From an uncultured Bacteroidales bacterium (GTDB lineage Bacteria > Bacteroidota > Bacteroidia > Bacteroidales > CHK158-818), in assembly GCA_949300615.1 (NCBI GenBank), contig CASGEW010000004.1:1-63201 (forward strand): DNA of 63,201 nucleotides. Direction: 5' to 3'. Under the pieces are notes generated by a model, which was not told where the DNA came from, made no database searches, and saw only the letters and a program-made list of their open reading frames with translations. Shown here piece after piece: positions 49,125-58,478 of this stretch (positions are counted from its first letter, which is position 1; each line of letters begins with the position of its first letter). The position numbers and the translations under genes were made by a program.

Positions 49125-49771
49125 TGTGCGTCGATTTCTTTAACCAGATATGCCGGCAATGGGATGAAACAAGCAAACCGGATGCCGACAAAATAACCTT
49201 TTTATTGGAAAAACTCTCTTGGAACGTTTCAACCCGGATTCTGGATGTGGGTACGGGTACTGGGGTACTGTTGCCTTTTATCCGACAATTTTCACCTCAA
49301 TCGTATATACAGGCAATAGACATCGCTGCCGGGATGATAGAGATTGCCCAAAAAAAGTACGCAGGATGGGAAAACGTGGATTGGTTCGTTGCGGATATAG
49401 AACAACCTATGGACCGGGGAAAATTCGATCAAATCATCTTGTATTCGGTTTTTCCCCATTTAACCGACAAAACAGGAACTGTTTCATACCTCATCAACCA
49501 CTGCCTGACCGACGAGGGAGAATTATTAATAGCCCATGCCCAAAGCCGGAGGTTTTTAAATCACCTGCACAAACACAAGGACAAACGGGTCTGCAACGAT
49601 TCGTTGATTGCAATAGAAAAACAGTGTACTATTTTTGAAAGAGAGGGTCTGGGAATCATCGATGCCGACGAATCGAACCAATACTATTACATCGTTCTGG
49701 GAAAATCTTATGCCAACTCAACCACCGTAATGCCGGCCCCGCCAAATTGCACATGTTCATCCTGGAAATGA
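49124..49771 (+). CDS. Class I SAM methyltransferase downstream of hypB
   Basis: The protein is 215 residues from the ATG at 49124. Motif I is ILDVGTGTGVLLPF, motif II ends QAIDIAAGM, and motif IV is FDQIILYSVFPHL, the layout of small-molecule or ubiquinone-type methyltransferases. It is translationally coupled to hypB, so it is co-expressed with the hydrogenase maturation genes. The substrate is unknown; a role in quinone, corrinoid or thiol chemistry would fit but is a guess. Its last 21 codons are antisense to the end of mutS2. Confidence 0.85.
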   Translation: MCVDFFNQICRQWDETSKPDADKITFLLEKLSWNVSTRILDVGTGTGVLLPFIRQFSPQSYIQAIDIAAGMIEIAQKKYAGWENVDWFVADIEQPMDRGKFDQIILYSVFPHLTDKTGTVSYLINHCLTDEGELLIAHAQSRRFLNHLHKHKDKRVCNDSLIAIEKQCTIFEREGLGIIDADESNQYYYIVLGKSYANSTTVMPAPPNCTCSSWK

Positions 49772-52179
49772 GCGACTCCCGGTACCGTCTTTAAATATTG
49801 TCGAATCAGTTGCCGCAATATTCCCGTACCGGTTCCGTGCAAAATACGCACCCGCGATACCCCTACCAGAATAGCGTCGTCGATAAAATAGGTTACGGCC
49901 TGCAAGGCTTCATCGCCACGCATCCCCCGAACGTCTATTTCCTGCTTGAAATTCAACTTGCGTTCCCTAATATCATCGGCCGTTTGCTCGCTCACAAAGG
50001 TATTTTTGGGTTGTACCTTTTTTACCTGATTCTTACAGACCTTTTCCAACAACTCGGTTTTGACCGTAGATTTGAGCATACCGAAAATCACGATGGAATT
50101 TTTGCCTTGTATCTCTATCACCTCGCCAACCGTATTTTGCCCTTTGATCCGGACATTGTCTCCGGGTTCTATCACTTCGGGTTTCCAGGTCTCCTTTTCT
50201 TTCTTCTTTTGTCTCGCTTTTTTGCGTTGCTCCCGCTCTTGAAGCTGTTTTATTTTACGGGTAATTTTATCATCTGAAATATTTTCCTGTGCTGCGACCG
50301 ACTGTTTAAAGGCTTCAAATTCTTGACGGACGGCCCGGGTTTTCTCCTTTTCTGCCTGTGCCTCCTTGATTTGCCGTATCGTATTTTCTATTTGTGCATT
50401 TGCCTGTTGCAGAACGACCTCGGCTTCCAACTTCGCCCGCTTCATCCACTCTTTCCGTTGCTCGTCCAACTCTTTTAAATCCTTTTCATAGCGGGCCGAC
50501 AGCTCTTCGAGTTTTTTCTCTTTTAACCGGATATTCTGACGTTTGTTTTCCCAATAACGTTTGTCCCGGACAATATCTTGCAGGTATTTGTCCATATCAA
50601 TATAATCGGAGCCTACCTTTTCGGAGGCTTCGGCTATGACATCTTCCGGCAACCCGATTTTACGGGCAATCTCAATGGCAAAAGAGCTGCCCGGATTTCC
50701 TATCGACAAACGGAACAGGGGTTGCATCTGATTCCGATCATACAGCATGGCCCCGTTGACAATACCAACCGTATCTTCGGCAAAATGTTTCAGGTTCTGA
50801 TAATGGGTGGTTATCACCCCGAAAACCTCCCGCTTGTTAAAACGGTCCAACAGAGCTTCGGCTATGGCTCCCCCGATTTGCGGTTCGGTTCCGCTACCGA
50901 ACTCGTCAATCAACAACAGGGAACGTCCGGAACAATTCCGGACAAAATATTTCATGTTGGTCAGATGGGAACTGTATGTACTTAAATCGTTTTCGATAGA
51001 CTGTTCATCGCCTATATCAATAAATATATCTTTGAAAATACCTACCCGGGAATTTTCCCGCAAAGGGATCAACAGTCCGCACTGTACCATGTATTGAAGC
51101 AATCCTACCGTTTTCAGGCAAACGGATTTTCCACCGGCATTGGGCCCCGATATCAGCAAGATACGTTTATCGGCTTGTAACGTAATATCCAACGGTACCA
51201 CCTTCTTCCCCTGCTTGTGCAACGAGAGCGACAAAAGCGGATGTATGGCCTGTACCCAATCTACCTGCGGTTTATTTTCGACAACGGGCAGAATGGCGTT
51301 TATCTGCAACGCGAACAGGGCTTTGGCCCGGATAAAATCTATATCGGCCAAAAACTCATACGAATAGCAAATATCTTCTACATCGGGACGCAACTGATCG
51401 GTAAACTGCGTCAATATGCGCATAATCTCCCGACGTTCTTCATTTTCCAACTCCCTTACCCGGTTATTGGCCTCGACCACTTCGGCCGGTTCAATAAAGA
51501 CTGTCTTACCGCTGGCCGACTCGTCATGTACAATCCCCTTGATTTTACGCTTGTATGCCGGCACTACCGGGATAACCAGTCGCCCGTCGCGCATGGTAGG
51601 GGTAACATCTTTGTTTACAATCCCTTCGCTTTGAGCCAAACGCAAAATATTATTGAGGTTTTTCGATATACTGGCAAAAACGGCAGTTATTTCACGACGG
51701 ATTCGTTGCAACTCGGACGATGCACTGTCTTTTATTTTTCCGAATTTATCGAGAATCTTATCAATGGACGCGATCTGCTGAGGAAAAACAGCAACATTGC
51801 CCGACAATGCCTGCAAACAGGGATAGGGTGTTTTTTCGGGCTCTTCCTGATGAAAAAAGCGGACAATCTGTCGGATGGTATCCAACGACCGTCTCAGATC
51901 GAACAGTTCCGCCTCATCGAGATAGGTTCCTTCTATCCGAATCTTCTTCAAAGCCGGGCGGACATCGAAAAAATAATTTACCGGAAATTCGTCCTCCTCT
52001 TGCAGGATGCGGACAAACTCCTCCGTCTGATGCAGCCAGGTTTGCAACGTATCGTACTTATCGGTAAAAGAGAGGGCTTCTACCCGCTCCGTACCCAAAC
52101 CACTCAGACACTTGGCTGCAATTAGCTCTTTTATTTTATCAAATCCCGTTTTTTGTTCAAAACTTGCAGGGTATATCAC
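49708..52179 (-). CDS. mutS2: MutS2 endonuclease/ribosome-rescue ATPase
   Basis: The 823-residue protein lacks the mismatch-recognition domain of MutS. The core has a clamp region, the ABC ATPase with Walker A SGPNAGGKSVCL near 340-350, LLIDEFGSGTEP, then a coiled-coil Lys/Glu-rich stretch (about 520-640). The C-terminal Smr nuclease domain is present (IDVRGMRGDEALQ...ILHGTGTGILRQ). MutS2 suppresses recombination in some bacteria and acts on collided ribosomes in others. Three tandem promoter repeats lie directly upstream. Confidence 0.95.
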   Translation of the reverse strand: MIYPASFEQKTGFDKIKELIAAKCLSGLGTERVEALSFTDKYDTLQTWLHQTEEFVRILQEEDEFPVNYFFDVRPALKKIRIEGTYLDEAELFDLRRSLDTIRQIVRFFHQEEPEKTPYPCLQALSGNVAVFPQQIASIDKILDKFGKIKDSASSELQRIRREITAVFASISKNLNNILRLAQSEGIVNKDVTPTMRDGRLVIPVVPAYKRKIKGIVHDESASGKTVFIEPAEVVEANNRVRELENEERREIMRILTQFTDQLRPDVEDICYSYEFLADIDFIRAKALFALQINAILPVVENKPQVDWVQAIHPLLSLSLHKQGKKVVPLDITLQADKRILLISGPNAGGKSVCLKTVGLLQYMVQCGLLIPLRENSRVGIFKDIFIDIGDEQSIENDLSTYSSHLTNMKYFVRNCSGRSLLLIDEFGSGTEPQIGGAIAEALLDRFNKREVFGVITTHYQNLKHFAEDTVGIVNGAMLYDRNQMQPLFRLSIGNPGSSFAIEIARKIGLPEDVIAEASEKVGSDYIDMDKYLQDIVRDKRYWENKRQNIRLKEKKLEELSARYEKDLKELDEQRKEWMKRAKLEAEVVLQQANAQIENTIRQIKEAQAEKEKTRAVRQEFEAFKQSVAAQENISDDKITRKIKQLQEREQRKKARQKKKEKETWKPEVIEPGDNVRIKGQNTVGEVIEIQGKNSIVIFGMLKSTVKTELLEKVCKNQVKKVQPKNTFVSEQTADDIRERKLNFKQEIDVRGMRGDEALQAVTYFIDDAILVGVSRVRILHGTGTGILRQLIRQYLKTVPGVAHFQDEHVQFGGAGITVVELA

Positions 52180-52206
52180 GTCTTTTCTCCTTGTTATTTA
52201 CAACGG

Positions 52207-52470
52207 CAAAGATAGTGAAAGGCGAGAGCAGAGACAAATGAAAACAAGTGTTTTCAAATTTGAATCTGCCGAGCCGCAGCCTATCTTCTGTAAAGATAGT
52301 GAAAGGCGAGAGTAGAGACAAATGAAAACAACGTTTTCAAATTCGGCTATACCGAGCCGCATCTTATCTTCGTGTAAACAAAGATAACGAAAGGCGAGAG
52401 TAGAGGCAAATGAAAACAACGCTTTCAAATTTGACTATACCGAGCCGTCTCCTAATATTTTACAAATATA
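52207..52470 (-). repeat. Three tandem 84-88-bp promoter-bearing repeats upstream of mutS2
   Basis: Units begin at 52207, 52291 and 52379, with a short fourth fragment at 52463. Each contains, on the minus strand, TTTG, exactly 20 nt, then TATCTTTG (or TATCTTTA): 52235-52238/52207-52214, 52319-52322/52291-52298 and 52407-52410/52379-52386. This is a full match to the Bacteroidetes promoter consensus. Beside each -33 lies an inverted repeat GAAAAC-n3/4-GTTTTC (degenerate in unit 3). Further off is an imperfect CGGCT/AGCCG pair. All three point at mutS2, 28 nt or more away. Confidence 0.9.
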
Positions 52471-52571
52471 GCGAAAGGATTCCAAACACATACAGATAGC
52501 CTTCTCTTCTTTCTCTTCTCATCGGGAGAGAAATTCAGGCACACCCTGTCCAACAAACCGGACATTTTGTG

Positions 52572-52579
52572 TACCTTTG
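52572..52579 (+). promoter_or_regulatory. Candidate -7 element for the rRNA methyltransferase (TACCTTTG)
   Basis: It is a perfect TAnnTTTG, 16 nt before the ATG at 52596. No clear -33 is present. Confidence 0.5.
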
Positions 52580-52595
52580 CACCAAATACCTCGTT

Positions 52596-54020
52596 ATGAA
52601 CCTACCGGAAGATTTTATCCGCAGAACCCGGGCCCTGCTGGGGGACGAATACGACACATTCCAGAGCGCCCTCGAACAACCTCCCTCGAACAGCCTTCGG
52701 CTGAATCCGGCCAAAACGACCGGAAATTTGCCCGAGCGCGTACCTTGGTGTAACACGGGGTATTACCTGTCCGAACGGCTGACATATACCTTCGACCCCC
52801 TGTTCCATGCCGGTGCCTACTACGTACAAGAGGCCTCGTCCATGTTTTTGGAACAGGTACTCAAACAATACGTCCACCAGCCGGTACGATACCTGGATTT
52901 GTGTGCCGCCCCAGGAGGGAAAAGTACCCACGCCGTATCGGTACTGCCGGCCGGCAGCCTCGTGGTCTCGAACGAAATAACCGACAGCCGCATCCCCGTC
53001 CTGACGGAAAACCTCATCAAATGGGGAACGGGCAATGTGGTAGTAACCCACAACGATGCCTCCGACTTCGCCCCTCTGACAGACTACTTCGACGTCATCC
53101 TGACCGATGTTCCCTGCTCGGGAGAGGGGATGTTTCGTAAAGACCCGAACGCTATCAACGAATGGTCGATAGAGAACGTGGCCCAATGCAGCGACCGCCA
53201 ACGCAGTATCCTGAACCGAATTTGGGGTACATTGCGCCCGGGGGGCATCCTGGTTTACAGCACCTGTACCTACAACACCGACGAGGACGAACAGATCATC
53301 GGTTACCTGCAAACGACATTCGGAGCAGAACTATTACCGGTAGCTTCCCCCCCCGAATGGAACATCTGCAAAGGATTGTCCGGTGAAACAAAAGTAAACC
53401 GTTTCTTTCCCCACCGTACCCGGGGAGAGGGCTTCTTCCTGGCAGCGTTGCGAAAACCCGAAACAGCGGCAATAAGCCGGCAAGAGCTGATCGGCAAACT
53501 GCTCAAAAAAATCGCCCGCCAAAGAGCCAAAGGAGGCAAGACAGAGACCGTCCCCCAAGAGATCAAACAGTGGATCGACAAGAACGACTCGTTCCACTTT
53601 CTCGTCCAAGAAGGGAAAATCATCGCATTGCCACAAGCATACAGCGACGAAATCTCCCTCCTCTTTTCCTTACTGGATGTAGCATACGCCGGCATAGAGG
53701 TAGCCACGCAGAAAGGGAAAGAGTGGATACCCAGCCACGCCTGTGCCATGTCGGTTCACTGCAACCGGCAACTATTCCCCGAAAAAGAGATTTCTCAGGA
53801 ACAGGCCATCGCCTACCTGCGCAGAGAATCCCTGCAACTTCCTCCCGATACCCCCAAAGGGGTCATCCTCCTTACCTACCAGAGCCTCCCCTTGGGCTGG
53901 GTCAAGAATCTGGGGACAAGGGCCAACAACCTCTACCCCCAGGAGTGGCGCATCCGGACAGGATATACTCCCCAACAACTAAAAACCCTCAGCGATCTAT
54001 TCCCGGTATCCGGACATTGA
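52596..54020 (+). CDS. RsmF/NOP2-type rRNA cytosine-C5 methyltransferase
   Basis: The protein is 474 residues. The SAM-binding motif LDLCAAPGGKSTH is near residue 99. The two cysteines of the NOL1/NOP2/Sun family are both present: the PCSGEG one (about 173) and the catalytic TCTYN one (about 223). The C-terminal half carries the PUA-like domain seen in RsmF (HACAMSVHCNRQLFP, LGTRANNLYPQEWRIR). It probably methylates a cytosine of 16S rRNA. A C8 run (53347-53354) sits inside the coding sequence. Confidence 0.92.
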   Translation: MNLPEDFIRRTRALLGDEYDTFQSALEQPPSNSLRLNPAKTTGNLPERVPWCNTGYYLSERLTYTFDPLFHAGAYYVQEASSMFLEQVLKQYVHQPVRYLDLCAAPGGKSTHAVSVLPAGSLVVSNEITDSRIPVLTENLIKWGTGNVVVTHNDASDFAPLTDYFDVILTDVPCSGEGMFRKDPNAINEWSIENVAQCSDRQRSILNRIWGTLRPGGILVYSTCTYNTDEDEQIIGYLQTTFGAELLPVASPPEWNICKGLSGETKVNRFFPHRTRGEGFFLAALRKPETAAISRQELIGKLLKKIARQRAKGGKTETVPQEIKQWIDKNDSFHFLVQEGKIIALPQAYSDEISLLFSLLDVAYAGIEVATQKGKEWIPSHACAMSVHCNRQLFPEKEISQEQAIAYLRRESLQLPPDTPKGVILLTYQSLPLGWVKNLGTRANNLYPQEWRIRTGYTPQQLKTLSDLFPVSGH

Positions 54021-54147
54021 TACTCACCCTGCCAGAAGCCCCGCTTTTTTCACGAACTTTATAACTCAATCTTACACAGAGATAAAAATAAATTGTTAAA
54101 TTTGTTTCCGATATGGAGAAACGGGTTATCACAAATAAAAAAACGAT

Positions 54148-56154
54148 ATGACAGAACTTCTCACCATCTTACAGAACGATCCTTGGCTACAACCCCATAA
54201 AGAGGTCATCGACAGAAGGCACCGAATGGTGGCAGAAAAAGAGACCGAATTAACTAAAAATGACGGCAGCCTGTCGGGCTTCGCCTCGGGCTACCTCTAT
54301 TTCGGGCTACACCGCATCCCCCGCGGATGGGTTTTTCGCGAATGGGCGCCCAACGCAACAGAAATCTTTCTGATCGGCAATTTCTCCAACTGGCAAGAAG
54401 AGGAGCGGTTCCGCCTTACCCGTCTGGACAATGGAGTTTGGGAAATACGGTTGAAGAGCTGCGAACTTTCGCACCTGGACTTGTACAAACTCTCCATGCA
54501 TTGGGACGGCGGACAAGGAGAGCGCATCCCCGCCTGGGCCACCCGGGTAGTACAGGACGAAGAGACGGGCATCTTCTCCGCCCAAGTGTGGCAGCCGGAA
54601 AACCCTTATAAATTCAAGAAAAAAAGATTCACCCCCAATACCTCCCCCCTCCTGATTTACGAATGTCATATCGGGATGGCCCAGGAAGAGGGCAAAGTGG
54701 GCAGCTATCAGGAGTTCCGACAAAACGTCCTGCCCCGCATCATTGCCGACGGATACAACGCCATTCAGATCATGGCGATACAGGAACACCCCTACTACGG
54801 CTCCTTCGGATATCACGTATCCAGCTTTTTTGCCGCCTCCTCCCGGTTCGGGACGCCCGACGACCTGAAAGAACTTATTGACGAAGCGCATCAAAACGGC
54901 ATTGCCGTTATCATGGACATCGTCCATTCGCACGCCGTAAAAAACGAAGTAGAGGGATTGGGCCGTTTTGACGGCTCGTACAACCAGTATTTCTACCCCG
55001 ACGGAAGACGGGAACACCCCGCCTGGGACTCGCTCTGTTTCGACTACGGAAAAAACGAAGTGCTTCACTTCTTGTTGTCAAATTGCAAATATTGGCTGGA
55101 AGAGTATAAATTCGACGGATTCCGGTTCGACGGCGTAACCTCGATGCTCTATTACAACCACGGACTGGGCAAGGCATACACCTCCTACAACGATTATTAC
55201 GACGGCGGACAAGACGAAAACGCCATCATCTACTTGTCTCTGGCCAACAAGCTCATTCACGAAATACACCCCCAGGCCATCACCATCGCCGAAGAGATGA
55301 GCGGGATGCCCGGCTTGGCCGTACCATACGCCGACGGCGGTATCGGGTTCGATTACCGTATGGCCATGGGAATCCCCGATTTCTGGATAAAACTGATCAA
55401 AGAACACTCCGACGAAGATTGGAAACCCACCTCGCTCTTCTGGGAACTGACCAACCGACGGGCCGACGAAAAGACCATCAGCTATGCCGAAAGCCACGAC
55501 CAGGCCCTGGTAGGAGACAAAACCATCATCTTCCGGCTCATCGACGACCAGATGTATTGGCACATGATGAAGGGAGACCTGAACCTGACTGTGGACAGAG
55601 GGATGGCCCTGCACAAAATGATCCGGCTATTGACACTGGCCACCATCAACGGAGGATACCTCAATTTCATGGGAAACGAATTCGGGCACCCCGAATGGAT
55701 CGACTTCCCGCGGCAGGGCAACGGATGGTCATACAAATACGCCCGACGTCAATGGTCGCTGGTCGATCGGCAAGACCTGAAATACCAATACTTAGGAGAT
55801 TTCGACAAGGCGATGCTGAAATTGGTTAAGGAAGAAAAGAATTTCCAAAAATACCCCATCGAAAAATTGTGGGACAACAACGAAGACCAGATCCTGGCAT
55901 TCCGCCGCAAGAAACTGGTTTTCATCTTCAACTTCCACCCCTACAAATCGTACGTCGATTACGGAATATTGATCAAAAAAGGAACCTTTACCACCGTATT
56001 GAACACCGATTCCAAAGCTTTCGGAGGATTCGGGTTGGTAGATGAATCGATCGAACACGGCGTGGTAGCAGACGCCCTCTACAAAAAAGAGAAAAAAGAG
56101 TGGCTCAAATTCTATATTCCGGCACGCTCTGCATTGGTATTACGCGAAAAATAA
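54148..56154 (+). CDS. glgB: 1,4-alpha-glucan branching enzyme
   Basis: The 668-residue GH13 enzyme has an N-terminal CBM48 domain (about 50-150: REWAPNATEIFLIGNFSNW) and a catalytic barrel. Its nucleophile Asp lies in FDGFRFDGVTSML (about 327), its acid/base Glu in TIAEEMSGMPG (about 380) and a third Asp in AESHDQAL (about 450). The overall form, with the long ALHKMIR and WSLVDRQDLKY segments, matches eukaryote-like subfamily 8 rather than E. coli GlgB. It introduces alpha-1,6 branches into glycogen. A GH30 glycosidase follows 23 nt later. Confidence 0.95.
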   Translation: MTELLTILQNDPWLQPHKEVIDRRHRMVAEKETELTKNDGSLSGFASGYLYFGLHRIPRGWVFREWAPNATEIFLIGNFSNWQEEERFRLTRLDNGVWEIRLKSCELSHLDLYKLSMHWDGGQGERIPAWATRVVQDEETGIFSAQVWQPENPYKFKKKRFTPNTSPLLIYECHIGMAQEEGKVGSYQEFRQNVLPRIIADGYNAIQIMAIQEHPYYGSFGYHVSSFFAASSRFGTPDDLKELIDEAHQNGIAVIMDIVHSHAVKNEVEGLGRFDGSYNQYFYPDGRREHPAWDSLCFDYGKNEVLHFLLSNCKYWLEEYKFDGFRFDGVTSMLYYNHGLGKAYTSYNDYYDGGQDENAIIYLSLANKLIHEIHPQAITIAEEMSGMPGLAVPYADGGIGFDYRMAMGIPDFWIKLIKEHSDEDWKPTSLFWELTNRRADEKTISYAESHDQALVGDKTIIFRLIDDQMYWHMMKGDLNLTVDRGMALHKMIRLLTLATINGGYLNFMGNEFGHPEWIDFPRQGNGWSYKYARRQWSLVDRQDLKYQYLGDFDKAMLKLVKEEKNFQKYPIEKLWDNNEDQILAFRRKKLVFIFNFHPYKSYVDYGILIKKGTFTTVLNTDSKAFGGFGLVDESIEHGVVADALYKKEKKEWLKFYIPARSALVLREK

Positions 56155-56177
56155 ATAGAATACCATACCCGATAGCC

Positions 56178-57602
56178 ATGACAAGACAATTCGTATTGAC
56201 CCTACTGGGCCTGCTGACGGCCGTCGCATCCCTATCCGCACAAACCCAAGAGATCCGGATACTCCCCCAACAACACCAACAGATAGAGGGATGGGGCGTA
56301 TCGCTTTGCTGGTGGGCCTCAATGGTAGGTCGCTGGGACGACGCCCGCATCGATTCGCTGATAACCTGCCTGACCGATCCTGAGCAACTGAACATGAACA
56401 TCTTCCGTTACAACATTGGCGGAGGAGACGACCCTTCACACGCGGACGGACACATGGTCAAAGGCAAGGGCAAACGCGCCGAAATGGAGGGATTCAAAGC
56501 CTCCGAAACCGCCCCTTACAACTGGGATGCCGACACCGGGCAACGCAAGATACTGCTCAAAATAAAAGAGAAACGACCGGATGCCATCTTCGAGGCCTTC
56601 TCCAACTCCGCCCCCTATTGGATGACCATCAGCGGATGTTCGGGCGGAAACGACCCTGCCAACACCGACAACCTCAAACCAGAGTATTACGATATGTTTT
56701 GCGACTATTTGATCGATGTATGCCTTCACTACAAAGAGCGATACGGCATCACCTTCAAAACGCTGGAACCCTTCAATGAAGCCACTTCCGACTACTGGGG
56801 ATATCTGGGCAGCCAGGAAGGATGCCATTTCGATGCCGAGTCACAAATCAAGCTGCTTCGCATCCTCTACCCCAAACTCAAAGCATCGGGATTAAATACG
56901 GTCATCTCCGCCTCTGACGAGACCAACCTCATCTCTGCCATCCGCGTAGCCAAGGCCTATACCCAGGCCGGCGACATCTGGGAAAAGATCGGGCAGTTCA
57001 ACACCCACACCTATTCAGGTACAAATCCGCAACGGAAAGAGTTGCACCAAATCATCTCCGAAATACAAAAACCTTTCTGGCAATCGGAGACAGGGCCCAG
57101 CGAAGGTTCCGGGTTCGAATCGAACCTGTTGCTGACCCAGAAACTGTTCGACGATATGCGATACATGAAACCCGCGGCATGGCTCGACTGGCAATGGATG
57201 GAAGAGGGAAACGACACCTGGTGCCAGATACGTTGCAACTTTGCCGACCAAAGCTACCAGGTTGTCAAAAACTTTTACGTGCGAATGCAGGTAACCCGAT
57301 TCATGAAACAGGGCTACTACATCATCGAATCGTCTGACGACAGCAGCCTGGCTGCCATCAGCCCCGACCGGAAAGAGCTGGCAATCTGCCTATTGAACAT
57401 CAAAAACGAAGACTCACCGATCCGTGTCGACCTCTCTGCCTTCGACTCCTCTGTCAAAAAGGCCTCTTTGTACCGTACCAGCCAACAAGAAAATTGCAAA
57501 CAACTTAAAAACATTTCCGTTCGGAAACAACAAATCGACTATACGATGCCGGCCCAATCCATCACCACCCTCATCCTGACCAGCAAAAAGCCCTTTATGT
57601 AA
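56178..57602 (+). CDS. GH30-family glycoside hydrolase, exported
   Basis: The protein is 474 residues from the ATG at 56178, with a signal peptide (about 1-21). The family start is QIEGWGVSLCWWASM, then NIFRYNIGGGDDP. The acid/base Glu lies in LEPFNEATSDYWG and the nucleophile Glu in FWQSETGPSEGSG. The C-terminal beta domain includes SSLAAISPDRKELAICLLN. GH30 members include beta-1,6-galactanases, glucosylceramidases and xylanases; the subfamily cannot be fixed here. It lies 23 nt behind glgB, on the same strand, but it acts on other polysaccharides outside the cell. Confidence 0.9.
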   Translation: MTRQFVLTLLGLLTAVASLSAQTQEIRILPQQHQQIEGWGVSLCWWASMVGRWDDARIDSLITCLTDPEQLNMNIFRYNIGGGDDPSHADGHMVKGKGKRAEMEGFKASETAPYNWDADTGQRKILLKIKEKRPDAIFEAFSNSAPYWMTISGCSGGNDPANTDNLKPEYYDMFCDYLIDVCLHYKERYGITFKTLEPFNEATSDYWGYLGSQEGCHFDAESQIKLLRILYPKLKASGLNTVISASDETNLISAIRVAKAYTQAGDIWEKIGQFNTHTYSGTNPQRKELHQIISEIQKPFWQSETGPSEGSGFESNLLLTQKLFDDMRYMKPAAWLDWQWMEEGNDTWCQIRCNFADQSYQVVKNFYVRMQVTRFMKQGYYIIESSDDSSLAAISPDRKELAICLLNIKNEDSPIRVDLSAFDSSVKKASLYRTSQQENCKQLKNISVRKQQIDYTMPAQSITTLILTSKKPFM

Positions 57603-57634
57603 TACCGAATCAAACCAAACCCGTCAAACAAACT

Positions 57635-58336
57635 ATGATGAAGAAAAGACTATTCCTATTAACGTTAGCCATTTGGGCGGTATGTTCGTTGCAGGCACAA
57701 AGCGAAGAGCAACGATACATCGAAGTAACAGGCACCTCCGAAATAGAGATTGTCCCTGACAAGATACACTACATCATCGAAATCCGGGAATATTTTGAAG
57801 AGGAGTTCGACGGCATATCCAAACCCGAAGAGTTCCGGACCAAGGTTCCCCTGGCCCAGATAGAAGAGAAGCTGCGGCAAGCCCTCTCCGAAGCCGGGAT
57901 TGCACCAGAAAACATCCGTACGCAGGAGGTAGGCGACTACTGGCGCAAACAAGGGCAGGATTTTCTGGTTTCCAAAAAATTCGACATTGTCTTGCAGGAT
58001 TTCAAACAGATAGACGAGATTGTCAAACGCATCGATACCCGGGGCGTCAATACGATGCGCATCGGCGAGCTGGAAAACAAAGATATGCTCGACTATCACA
58101 TCAAAGGGAAAATCGAAGCATTGAAAGCGGCCCAACGCAAAGCCACTTACCTGGTTGAAACCTTAGGGAAGAAATTGGGTCCCGTGATCCGCATCGTAGA
58201 AGACGGGAATATGGGAATGGGCCCCTTGTTCAGTGCACAGAGCAATGTCCGAGCCTCCGATGCTGCCTCATTCGACGAGTTCCGCACCATCCAGAAGAGC
58301 TACTCCGTCCTGGTACGGTTCGCCATTATAGACTAA
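57635..58336 (+). CDS. SIMPL-domain (DUF541) periplasmic protein
   Basis: The 233-residue protein has a signal peptide (about 1-21) and one SIMPL domain: RYIEVTGTSEIEIVPDKIHYIIEIREYF at the start, KFDIVLQDFKQIDEIVKRIDTRGV in the middle and AAQRKATYLVETLGKKLG near the end. The family is found in periplasm and outer membrane and may oligomerise; the biochemical role is not known. It lies 32 nt after the GH30 gene, probably in the same transcript. Confidence 0.9.
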   Translation: MMKKRLFLLTLAIWAVCSLQAQSEEQRYIEVTGTSEIEIVPDKIHYIIEIREYFEEEFDGISKPEEFRTKVPLAQIEEKLRQALSEAGIAPENIRTQEVGDYWRKQGQDFLVSKKFDIVLQDFKQIDEIVKRIDTRGVNTMRIGELENKDMLDYHIKGKIEALKAAQRKATYLVETLGKKLGPVIRIVEDGNMGMGPLFSAQSNVRASDAASFDEFRTIQKSYSVLVRFAIID

Positions 58337-58478
58337 AAAAAGCGATCCAATCATCGTCTCGGGCTATTTTAGGGGCACGTTTTTTGACATACCATCCGGG
58401 GAAAAGAGAATTACGCCTCCTGCAACAGTCCAGGGCCGCTCTCACAAACAGCCCCTGAAAAAGAAAAGAGAAATACAA

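Noticed and set aside
52198..52428. A 76-codon minus-strand frame across the mutS2 repeats
   Set aside because: It consists of the repeat unit translated (SRLSLSL recurring) and contains the three promoters; it is not a protein.
57105..57130. GGTTCGAATCGAACC-like T-arm inside the GH30 gene
   Set aside because: It lies in a conserved coding region near the nucleophile motif, with no matching acceptor or anticodon arms; it is chance sequence, not a tRNA.
58431..58457. Weak hairpin between the SIMPL gene and gldH
   Set aside because: The stem (CAGGGC/GCCCCTG) has a mismatch, the loop is long and the T-run is missing, so it does not support a terminator call.
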